From Actinoplanes sp. N902-109 (GTDB lineage Bacteria; Actinomycetota; Actinomycetes; Mycobacteriales; Micromonosporaceae), in contig NC_021191.1 in assembly GCF_000389965.1 (NCBI RefSeq), positions 2,419,501 through 2,483,500 of the forward strand: a DNA stretch of 64,000 nt, read 5' to 3'. Position 1 is the first letter of the stretch. Every line of letters starts with the position of its first letter. Below, in pieces: positions 42,858 to 51,400 of the stretch. The position numbers and the translations under genes are program-made. A model generated the notes under the pieces. That model saw only the letters and a program-made list of their open reading frames with translations, searched no databases and was not told the DNA's origin.

Positions 42858-43775
42858 TTACCTGGAGGTGAGCGAGCGGAGGAAGAAACCGACATTCGCC
42901 GGGCGCTCGGCGAGGCGCCGGGAGAAGTAGCCGTACCAGTCCGTGCCGTAGGGCACGTACACCCGCACGGTGTGCCCGGCCGCGGCCAGCCGCAGCTGCT
43001 CGGCGGTGCGGATGCCGAAGAGCATCTGGAATTCCGCCTCGGCACCGGCCGGGATCAGCACGGTCTCGGCGATCCGGATGATGCGCGGGTCGTGGGTCGC
43101 GACCATCGGGTAGGCGCCCGACCCGGCCAGCAGCCGCAGGCAGCGCACGTAGGCCCGGTCGACCTCCGGCTTGGCGGTGTGCGCGACCGAGGCGGGCTCG
43201 GCGTACGCGCCCTTGACCAGCCGCACCCGCGAGCCCGGCCGGCCCAGGTCGCGCACGTCGCCCTCGGTGCGCTTGAGCATGGCCTGCAGGACACACCCCA
43301 CCCTGGGATGGTCGGTACGGAGTGAGCGCAGCGTCCCGAGCGTGTGGTCGACCGTGGTGTGGTCCTCCATGTCGAGCGTGACGTCCACCCCGTTGGCATA
43401 GGCGTGCCCGGTCAGCTCGTGGGCCAGCTCGGTGGCGCGGGCCGGGCCGTCGGCGCCCAGCGACTGGCCCAGCGCCGACAGCTTGATGGAGATCTCGTTG
43501 CCGGTGGCCAGCCCGGCGTCGGCGAGCCGGCTGATCAGCTTGCGGTAGGCGGCCACGGTCTCGGTGGCCTGCAGCGGGTCGGTGATGTCCTCACCCAGGT
43601 GGTCCATCGTCACCCGCAGCCCGTCGCCGTGCAGCGCCAGCACCGCGGTCAGCGCGGAGTCGTCGTCCTCGCCGGCCACGAACCGGGACACCACCGGGCG
43701 GCTCAGCGGGCTGTTCTTGACCGCTGCGCGCATTGCCGGGTTGCCGGCCACCGCCAGCACCATCCGTCCGAACAT
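42858..43775 (-). CDS. pruB: Proline dehydrogenase
   Basis: A 305-residue FAD-dependent proline dehydrogenase that converts proline to pyrroline-5-carboxylate, passing electrons to the membrane quinone pool. The TIM-barrel shows LRVTMDHLGEDITDPLQATE, ISIKLSALGQSLG, VDVTLDMEDHTTVDHTL, VRLVKGAYAEP and the C-terminal FFLRSL, with the YGTDWYGYFSRRLAER region near the active site. Length matches monofunctional PruB (about 310). A strong GGAGGACTC precedes the ATG. It is first in the operon with pruA. Confidence 0.95.
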   Translation of the reverse strand: MFGRMVLAVAGNPAMRAAVKNSPLSRPVVSRFVAGEDDDSALTAVLALHGDGLRVTMDHLGEDITDPLQATETVAAYRKLISRLADAGLATGNEISIKLSALGQSLGADGPARATELAHELTGHAYANGVDVTLDMEDHTTVDHTLGTLRSLRTDHPRVGCVLQAMLKRTEGDVRDLGRPGSRVRLVKGAYAEPASVAHTAKPEVDRAYVRCLRLLAGSGAYPMVATHDPRIIRIAETVLIPAGAEAEFQMLFGIRTAEQLRLAAAGHTVRVYVPYGTDWYGYFSRRLAERPANVGFFLRSLTSR

Positions 43776-43819
43776 GAGTCCTCCTCTGCTGGCGACGGTA
43801 GAGAATTCCCCTGATCGAG

Positions 43820-43876
43820 AGCCAGATACACGTGTAAGACCGTGATCATCAGCGGTTGTACATTTGGACAAGGCTT
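43820..43876. promoter_or_regulatory. Palindromes in the pruB/PucR divergent region
   Basis: TACACGTGTA at 43827-43836 is a perfect 10-bp palindrome, and TTGTACATTTGGACAA near 43856-43871 is a second, interrupted one. Both lie between the divergent proline operon and its likely PucR-type activator and are candidate operators. Confidence 0.4.
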
Positions 43877-43911
43877 CAGTCAGATCAAGGGCGGCGGACG
43901 GGGTGGTGGAC

Positions 43912-45051
43912 GTGGCCGAGCACGACCCCACCCAGATCCAGGAGCTGGTGGACGTGGTCGCGGCCCGCACCGGTGCCCCCACCACGCTCGAGGACCGCGA
44001 TCTGCACCTGGTCGCCTCGTCCGGGCACGACGAGATCGTCGACGAGGTCCGGCGCCGCTCGATCATGCGCCGCCGGTCCAGCCCGGACGTGCAGCGGGTG
44101 TTCGCCAGCTTCGGCATCGCCACCGCCGAGCAGCCGCTGCGCATCCCGGCCGGTGCCATGCCCGGGTTGTTCGCGCGCTGGTGTGTGCCGGTGCGGTGGC
44201 GCGGGGTGGCGTACGGATATCTCTGGTTGCTGGACCCCGACGAAACCGTGCCGGTCACCGCGGTGACCGCGCTCGCCGACGTGGTCGACCAGCTCGCGGT
44301 GTCGATGGCGCGCCGGGCCCGGACCAGCGACCGCACCTCCTGGACCGTCGCGGAGCTGCTGTCGGCCGACGCCGGGGCCCGGGCCCGCGCCGCCGAGGAG
44401 CTGCAACGCGACGGCCTGCTCCCGGCACACCGCGACATCGTGCTGATCGGCCTGGCCCGGCGCGACGGCGGCCCGGTCGGCCCGGTCAACCCGTGGCTGC
44501 TGCCGCGCGGGGTGCTCAGCGCGCCCATCGGCCAGCGCGGTGCCCTGGTGCTGCCGGCCGGCGCCGACGACCCGGCCGCGGTGGCCGAGAAAGCCGCCCG
44601 GTCGCTGCTCACCGAGCACACCGGCGGGGTGGCGGCCGGGGTGTCCGGCGCGGTGCACGCGACCGACGGCTACACCGGCTGGCGTCAGGTCGATGCCGCG
44701 CTGCGGGTCGGCCTGCGCGTCCAACCGGCCGCTGTGGCCGTACGGTCATGGGCTGAACTCGGGGTGTTGCGGTTGCTGTCGTTCGCCGAGCCGGACGCGC
44801 TGGCCCGCACGCTCGCCGACGCCCGGGCGCAGCGGCTGCTCGACGGTGACCCGGAGCTGCTGCGCACCGCGCGGACCTACCTCGACCTGGCCGGCAACGT
44901 GCAGCGTACGGCGGCGGCGCTGGCGATCCACCGGCAGACCCTCTATCACCGGCTGCGCCGGATCAGCGCGTTGACCGGTTACGACCTCGACGACGGTGAC
45001 GACCGGCTCACCCTGCACCTCACCCTGAAATTGGCGGACTTCCGCAGCTAG
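43912..45051 (+). CDS. pruC: PucR family transcriptional regulator (PruC-like)
   Basis: A 379-residue regulator. The N-terminal half is a sensory/GGDEF-like region, and the C-terminal HTH_30 motif is LAGNVQRTAAALAIHRQTLYHRLRRISA, broken here as RTAAALAIHRQTLYHRL at the core. It lies divergent to pruB-pruA, as the PucR-type pruC of Mycobacterium tuberculosis does, and probably activates proline catabolism in response to proline. The start is uncertain: GTG 43912 or 43903, or TTG 43864 further upstream; the first gives the conserved AEHDPTQIQELVDVV. Confidence 0.88.
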   Translation: MAEHDPTQIQELVDVVAARTGAPTTLEDRDLHLVASSGHDEIVDEVRRRSIMRRRSSPDVQRVFASFGIATAEQPLRIPAGAMPGLFARWCVPVRWRGVAYGYLWLLDPDETVPVTAVTALADVVDQLAVSMARRARTSDRTSWTVAELLSADAGARARAAEELQRDGLLPAHRDIVLIGLARRDGGPVGPVNPWLLPRGVLSAPIGQRGALVLPAGADDPAAVAEKAARSLLTEHTGGVAAGVSGAVHATDGYTGWRQVDAALRVGLRVQPAAVAVRSWAELGVLRLLSFAEPDALARTLADARAQRLLDGDPELLRTARTYLDLAGNVQRTAAALAIHRQTLYHRLRRISALTGYDLDDGDDRLTLHLTLKLADFRS

Positions 45052-45069
45052 ATCGATCACAATCGTCCG

Positions 45070-48000
45070 GTGCTAGCTGCGACCCGTGCCCTGCTGACCG
45101 CGCTCGATCCGCTGTCGTATCCCGCCCGGATGCGCCACCTCGCCAGGTGGGCGGCGACCGCCCCCGAGCGGGCCGCCGTGTGCGCGGAGCTGCGCGCCGG
45201 CAATGCCTATGAGCGGCACCTCGCCCTGACCGCTGCCATGGTCGCGGGCGACGCCGAGGGTATCCGCGCGGCCACCCAGGACCCGCAGCCGTCCCTGCGC
45301 GCGGCGGCGCTCGTCGCTGCTCTGCGCACCGGCACCTTCGTCCCGGCCGGCATCGACCTGTCCGCCATGGAACGCCGGCGCGTCTACCGTACGTTGCGCC
45401 GGCTGCGTGCGCCCGAGGTGGCGGACGCGCTGCTGGCTCCGATCCGCGCCGCCTACGGCGACGAGGAGGCGGCGGCCCTGCTGCCGGCGTGCAGCCCCGA
45501 TCTCGTACGGGACCAGCTGCCGGACCTGGAACACGCGCTCAACCCCCGACGGCTGGTACGGCGGCACGCCGAACCGCTGCTGGAGCGCGCGGGACAACGG
45601 CTGGCCCGGGCCGCCCCGGAGCACCGTGCCCGGGTCTGGACCGAGCTGGGCACGGCGGTGCTGGAGTGTGCTCCGGATGCCGCACTCGAGCTGGTGGAAC
45701 GGTTCGCACCCGAGGATCGGCTGCCCGGCGATCTGTCGTCGTACAGGAAAATCGCTGCTCGCCACCCGCAGCGCGTCGCCCAGCTGCTTGCCGCACCCGC
45801 CCGCGCGGCCTGGCTGCGTCGCGCCACGCTGTCGCCGGGGCTGCTGCGACAGCTCGCGAAGCTGCCCGGCGAGGACCTCGCGCCGATCGCCCGGCGCCTG
45901 CACGACCGCCCGCGGATGCTGGCCGCGCTGCTCGACGCGCTCCCGCCCGCGCGCCGCGGCGAGCTGTACGACGCCGCGCTGACCGATGTCGACGCCGCGC
46001 TGTTCGTGCCCACACCGCAGGTGGTGGAGACGTTGCCGGCCGCCGTACGGATCCGCGAGGCGGCCCGGGTGCTCACCCTCCGGCAGACCCGCGACGACGA
46101 ATGGCAGACGCTGCTCTGGAGTTCGTACCTGTCCTGGCCGGAGGCATCCGCAGCGCTGCAGGACGCGCTGCGGTCCGGCGACGCCGAGGTGCGGGCGCGG
46201 GCCTACCGGCTGCTGGTCGACGCCGCCCGCCGATCCCGTGACCCGCAGGTCGTGGCGGACCTCGTCACCCGGCTCGGCCGGCTGCGCAACGAGCAGGACC
46301 CGGTGCGAGCCGTCGCGCTCGGCGCACTTGCCGGGGTGGCGCGGCTGCTCACCGCGGACACCGCCGACGGGCTCACCCGGATCGTCACCGACGCGGTCGA
46401 GGCCCGGGACGCCTCCGCCACCACGATGTCCGCGCTCAGCACGCTCGCCGTCGACACGCTCCAGCACCACGTCGGCGTGCCCGCGCTGCGGGAGTGGGCT
46501 CTGCTCGCCATCGACCTGCTCACCAGCGGTGCCAACGTGCCGGTGCTGCGCCGCTTCGACTCGGTGCTGCGCCGCGGCCAGGAACACGACGTGGTCACCC
46601 GGCTCCGCCCGTGGGTGCGGGCCGCCGCCGAGCGGGGCCGGTACGGGCCGTTGTTCGCCCTCACCCAGGCGCTGGGCAAGCGCGCCTGGCAGGTGCCCGA
46701 GCTGCAGGAGATGCTGCGCCACGCCGTCGACCGCACCTCGGTGAGCTGGGTGGCTGCCCAGGCGATCGAGCTGTGGCTGGACAACCCACGCACCCGCGGC
46801 GACCGGGTGGCCGAGGTGCTCAGCTACGACCGCAGCACGGTGACGATCCCGGCGGTCTGGCACACGCTGAGCTCGGTGCGCACCGACCTGCTCGACCGGG
46901 TGCTCGACCGGGCACCGCGCGGCCGGTTCCTCGACGCCGGGGTGCGCTGGGTGCCGTCCACGGCCCGGCTCGACCGCTGGCTGCCCCGCCAGCAAGGGGC
47001 CTACCTCGCGCTCCAGCAACGGATCATCGAGGACGACGGTACGGAGGTGTGGCGGCGTGCGGCGGCGCTGCGCGCGGTGGCGGTCGTCCCCGGCGCCGGC
47101 CGGGACCTGCTGCTGCGCTACGCCGACGCGCCCGGGGTGCCGATCGTTCCCGGCGCCGGCCAGGACCTGGTGCCGCGGTACGCCGACGCGCCCGGGGCGC
47201 CGGTCGTTCCCGGCGCCGGCCGGGACCTGCTGCTGCGCTACGCCGACGCGACCGAGGTGCCGATCGCGGAGGCGGCGTTGGGCGCGCTGGCCTGGACCGA
47301 CCGGCCCGACCTCGCGCTGCCGGCGCTGCTGGCGCACGCCGGTGGCGACCGGGCGAGGGTGGCGATGTACGCCGCCGGCCGGGCCGCACGGCACGTGCCG
47401 CCGTCCCAGCTCCCGGCGCTGCTGGTGCCCGTGCTCACCGCCGCGGCGGGAAAGGTCACCAGCCGCAAGGAAGCGGCCCGGCTGCTGGCCCGGTTCGGCC
47501 CGCCCGGCGTGATGACGACGCTGCTGACGGCGTACCAGGACCCCGCCGCACACCGCGACGTGCGGGCCGCCATCGTCTCCGCGGCCCGGCAGCGCCCGGC
47601 CGACGAGGACAGCTGGGCCGTGCTGGCAACCGCGGTGCGCGGCAGCCGGGAGGAATGCCGGGCGGTGCTGGCCACCACGCCCTGGGCGCTGCCCGAGCGC
47701 TTCCGGCCACGGTATGCGCAGCTGATCGTGGCCGCCTGCCAGGTCCTCGACCGCAGCCTGCGCCGGGCAGCGTTCGTGCAGCTCCCGCTGTGGGCACGCT
47801 GGGCGACCGAGGCCACCGCCCTCGTCGAGGACCGGCTGACCGACCTCGGCGAACCCCTCGTCGCCGGCGAGTTCGCGCCACTGGTGCCCGCGCTGGGCGA
47901 CGCGGGCCTGCGCGGTGTCTTCGACCGCCTGCTCGCCCAGGACCTGGCCGACCAGGACCCCGGCGGCCCGGCAACCGACCACCCGGCCCGCCGCCGCATC

Positions 48001-48456
48001 GAGACGCTGGCGCGCGGCATCATCCCGTGGGCACGCACCACCCGGGCATCGGTGAACCGCTCGGCACTGCTCGCATCGGCCCGCCGGCTCGCCGACCGCC
48101 CCGGCTACCGGGCGACCGCGGTGCCGATGCTGATCGCGCTGGGCCGGCTCGACAACCTCCCCGAGATCGCGGACCTGTGCGCGGACCGCCCCGTCCTGGC
48201 CGCCCGGGCCGCCGACCAGATCGGCTCCCGGCTGCGCGAACTTCCCGAACTCCTCGACCCGGCCCGGCTGCGCGGCCCGGTGGCCGCCCTGGCCGCCCGC
48301 GAGGACCTGGCCGGCGGCCTGATCGCGGTCGCCCTGGTGCGCCCGGGAGCATCCTTCGGCTGGCCGGCCCCGTGGCGCACCCTGCTGCTGGACCTGCGCA
48401 ACCATCGAATCGCCGAGGTGGCGGAGGAAGCCTGGGCGGTGGACATGACCAGCTGA
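45070..48456 (+). CDS. Large HEAT-repeat protein
   Basis: A 1128-residue, Ala/Arg/Leu-rich all-helical protein. Repeated pairs of amphipathic helices of the form (LRAAALVAALRTG, VRARAYRLLVDAARRS, VRAVALGALAGVARLL) show HEAT-like repeats along the whole length, which should give a superhelical scaffold. A 20-residue unit (VVPGAGRDLLLRYADAPGVP) occurs three times in a row at 672-731, from a 60-bp duplication. No enzymatic motif, signal or membrane segment is present. The start GTG is 18 bp after the PucR gene and lacks a clear Shine-Dalgarno. It ends 3 bp before the globin-reductase frame, so the two are probably co-transcribed and may function together. Confidence 0.85.
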   Translation: MLAATRALLTALDPLSYPARMRHLARWAATAPERAAVCAELRAGNAYERHLALTAAMVAGDAEGIRAATQDPQPSLRAAALVAALRTGTFVPAGIDLSAMERRRVYRTLRRLRAPEVADALLAPIRAAYGDEEAAALLPACSPDLVRDQLPDLEHALNPRRLVRRHAEPLLERAGQRLARAAPEHRARVWTELGTAVLECAPDAALELVERFAPEDRLPGDLSSYRKIAARHPQRVAQLLAAPARAAWLRRATLSPGLLRQLAKLPGEDLAPIARRLHDRPRMLAALLDALPPARRGELYDAALTDVDAALFVPTPQVVETLPAAVRIREAARVLTLRQTRDDEWQTLLWSSYLSWPEASAALQDALRSGDAEVRARAYRLLVDAARRSRDPQVVADLVTRLGRLRNEQDPVRAVALGALAGVARLLTADTADGLTRIVTDAVEARDASATTMSALSTLAVDTLQHHVGVPALREWALLAIDLLTSGANVPVLRRFDSVLRRGQEHDVVTRLRPWVRAAAERGRYGPLFALTQALGKRAWQVPELQEMLRHAVDRTSVSWVAAQAIELWLDNPRTRGDRVAEVLSYDRSTVTIPAVWHTLSSVRTDLLDRVLDRAPRGRFLDAGVRWVPSTARLDRWLPRQQGAYLALQQRIIEDDGTEVWRRAAALRAVAVVPGAGRDLLLRYADAPGVPIVPGAGQDLVPRYADAPGAPVVPGAGRDLLLRYADATEVPIAEAALGALAWTDRPDLALPALLAHAGGDRARVAMYAAGRAARHVPPSQLPALLVPVLTAAAGKVTSRKEAARLLARFGPPGVMTTLLTAYQDPAAHRDVRAAIVSAARQRPADEDSWAVLATAVRGSREECRAVLATTPWALPERFRPRYAQLIVAACQVLDRSLRRAAFVQLPLWARWATEATALVEDRLTDLGEPLVAGEFAPLVPALGDAGLRGVFDRLLAQDLADQDPGGPATDHPARRRIETLARGIIPWARTTRASVNRSALLASARRLADRPGYRATAVPMLIALGRLDNLPEIADLCADRPVLAARAADQIGSRLRELPELLDPARLRGPVAALAAREDLAGGLIAVALVRPGASFGWPAPWRTLLLDLRNHRIAEVAEEAWAVDMTS
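47083..47262 (+). repeat. Three in-frame 60-bp repeats
   Basis: Three tandem 60-bp copies at 47083, 47143 and 47203 inside the HEAT-repeat gene, each with GTCGT(C/T)CCCGGCGCCGGCC. They encode 20 residues each. Copies 1 and 3 are more similar to each other than to copy 2. Because the period is a multiple of three the frame is kept. Confidence 0.9.
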
Positions 48457-48459
48457 GCA

Positions 48460-51400
48460 TTGATTCTGGACAAATCGCCGCCCGCGGACAGTACCGTTGA
48501 GCTAATCGCTTCACTCGCAGCGGTCGGGGGTGCGCTGGTGTCATCCGGTTCCGGTTCGGACCCGCACATGCTCGCCCTGCTGCGGGCCATGCGGCTGCGC
48601 TCCGCCGCCCCCGACGCCGCGGCCGCGGGTGCGGCGGATGCCGAGGCGGCTCTGCGTGCGCGCGCTGAAGCGGGACCGGACGCTGCCCCCGGCTCGTTGC
48701 CGTCTGCGTCGTTGCCGTCTGCGTCGCTGCCGTCTGCGTCGCTGCCGTCTGCGTCGCTGCCGTCCGCGTCGCTGCCGTCCGGGGAACCGGTGCACCCGGA
48801 GGAGTTGATGCACCCGCACTGGCCGGCCCACCACGAGCTGCCCGCCGCCGAGATCCCGGCCCTGCCCGCCGCGCCTGCCGACCTGCCTCCCGCCCACCCG
48901 TTCCGCGACCTCACCCGCAACGGTGTGCCACGCGAGGAGCGGGAAACAGCTCCGGGTCCGCGCACCCGCCCCGGTGGCATCTCCGGCCGTCCCAGCAGCG
49001 CCGGCCGCCCCGAGGGTCCACGCGCCGGCTTCGGCTCCCTGCCCACCGGCACTCGCCCGGGACCGCCCGGCTCGTCGTCGTCATCCGGGCCGGTGGTCGG
49101 CGGCTCCTCGAGTTCCGTGCCGAGCGGCCCGGCCGTCGGTGGCCCGCCCAGCCTCGCGCCTCCGGCAGGGCCGGGCACATCCGGCGCCGGAGCTACCGGA
49201 AGCCGGCCGATCATCGACGGGCCGGCTGTCGTGAGCACCCCGGTCGTCGGGACCCCGGTGCGCGTGTCCCCGGCCATCGACTCCCCGGCCATCGGCGCCG
49301 ACCCGAGCAGCCTGCTCGACCTCCTGCCCGACGACCTGGGCGGCAGCCCCGCGCGGACGCCGCGACCGACCGGCACGACTCCGGTACCGGCACATCTGCT
49401 CCCGCCGGGTTCCGCACCGACCGCGTCGGCCATCTCGGGTCCAGGCCCGGCGACCGGCAAGCCGTCGTGGTACGCCCCGCGCGAACCGGCCCCGTCGTCA
49501 ACACCGCCAGGCGGGGGCGCCGCAGGCGGGGGAGCGGGCGCGGGTGCCGCCGGCTCAGGTCCGGGCGCGGGCGCCGCAGGTGGGGGAGCAGGTGCCGGTG
49601 CCGCTGGGACGGGCGCGGGTGCCGGTGCCGCTGGGACGGGTGCGGGTGCCGGGGGTGGTGCTGCTGGTGCGGGCACGGGTTTCCCGGGAAACGCGGCTCC
49701 TGGAACGGCGTTTCCGAGCACCCCGACCCCGGGCGGTCCCACTCCGGGAACGTTTGTTCCGAGCGTCCCGCCCTCCGCGACATTGCCCCCGGCCGGCCCG
49801 ATCCCGGGCGGCGTTGTCCCGAGCGGCTCGACCCCGGGCGGCGTAGGTCCGGGAGCCGCCGTTCCGGGTGCCGCTGTTCCGGGAGCCGTCGTCCCGGGTG
49901 GTGGGCCGCCTGGAAACGCCGTTCCGGGTGTGGTGTCCGGAAACGTGATTCCGGGTGGTGCGTTGCCAGGAAGCGCGGTTCCAGGTGGTGTGATGCCGGG
50001 GAGCGCGGTTCCGGGAAACGCCCTTCCTGGTGGTGCGTTGCCGGGGAGTGTGGTTCCGGGTGGTGTGATGCCGGGGAGCGCGGTTCCGGGAAACGCCCTT
50101 CCTGGTGGTGCGTTGCCGGGGAGTGTGGTTCCGGGTGGTGTGGTGCCGGGGAGCGTGGGTCCCGGAAACATCGGTCCGGGAAACGCCGGTCTGGGAAACG
50201 GCGGTTCGGGTGGTGGCGTTCCGGGTGGTGTGGTGCCGGGAAATGCGGTTCCGGGGAACGGTGGTCCGGGAGGTGCGAGTCCGGGCGGTGTGGTGCCTGG
50301 GGGAGCCGGCGGGGGGACGGGCGGTGCCGGGGGAAACGGGGGATCGGGGCGGGCCGGTGGGTTTACGCCGGGGTTGCCGGCGATTCCCGTGGGGCGTCTG
50401 CCTTCCTTGCTGCCTGGTGATTGGTTGCCGGGTGATCGGGCGGTCGGAGCACCCGGCGGCTTGGGAACGCGGGGAACGCCAGGAGCACCGGGAACGCCAG
50501 GAGCACCGGGAACGCCAGGCGCGCTGGGAACGCCAGGAGCACCGGGAACGCCAGGCGCGCTGGGAACGCCGGGAGCACCGGGAACGCCAGGAACACCGGG
50601 AGCACCGGGAACGGCGGGAACGGCGGGAACGGCGGGGACATGGGGAACACCGGGAGCTTCAGGAACACCGGGAACGGCGGGAGCTTCCGGAACATCGGGA
50701 ACGGCCGGAACGGGAACACCGGGAACACCGGGGGCGGCGGGGGCGCGGGAGACTGCGGGGGTGCCGGGAGCGCAGGGAACGGCCGGCGGGTCGGTGGTGG
50801 GTGGGCGGCGGTCGTTGCCGGCTTATCCGCCTGGCGCCGGGCCGTGGCATGGGGGGTTGCCGGCCGGGGCGGTCGGGGCGATCCCATCGGTTGGCGGGGT
50901 GGTCGGGGCGATCCCGCCGATCGGGGGGCCTCGGCTGGTGGGGCCACCGTGGCCGGGCGATCCGGGGACGGTGATTCCCGGCGTACCCGATCTCTCGGCC
51001 TTGTGGGGGACCAAGGCGCCGGCGGCACCGGGACGGCCCAGTGCGCCCGCCGATGGCATGGACCCGGCGGATGATGCGGCGCTGAACGAGGTCCGGCGGC
51101 TGCTCGGGAACAGTTTGTCGATGGCGGGCGGGCCGATGGAGGTGGCCGGGCGGTTGCGGGCCGCGTTGGCGCAGGCGCAGCCGACCCTGTTCGCGACGTT
51201 GCCGGGTGGGCCGGTGGCTCAGGTGGAGCAGCTGGCCGAGGGGTTGACGTGGCTGATTCATCATGTTGATCAGCCGCCGGCGTTGGTGGCCGGGTTCGGG
51301 CGGCTGGGGATGGCGCTGGCCGAGTGCGGGGTGGCGCCGCAGCAGTTGCAGCTGGCGGGTGCGGCGCTGGCCGAGGCGATGCGGGCCGGGATGGCCGCGC

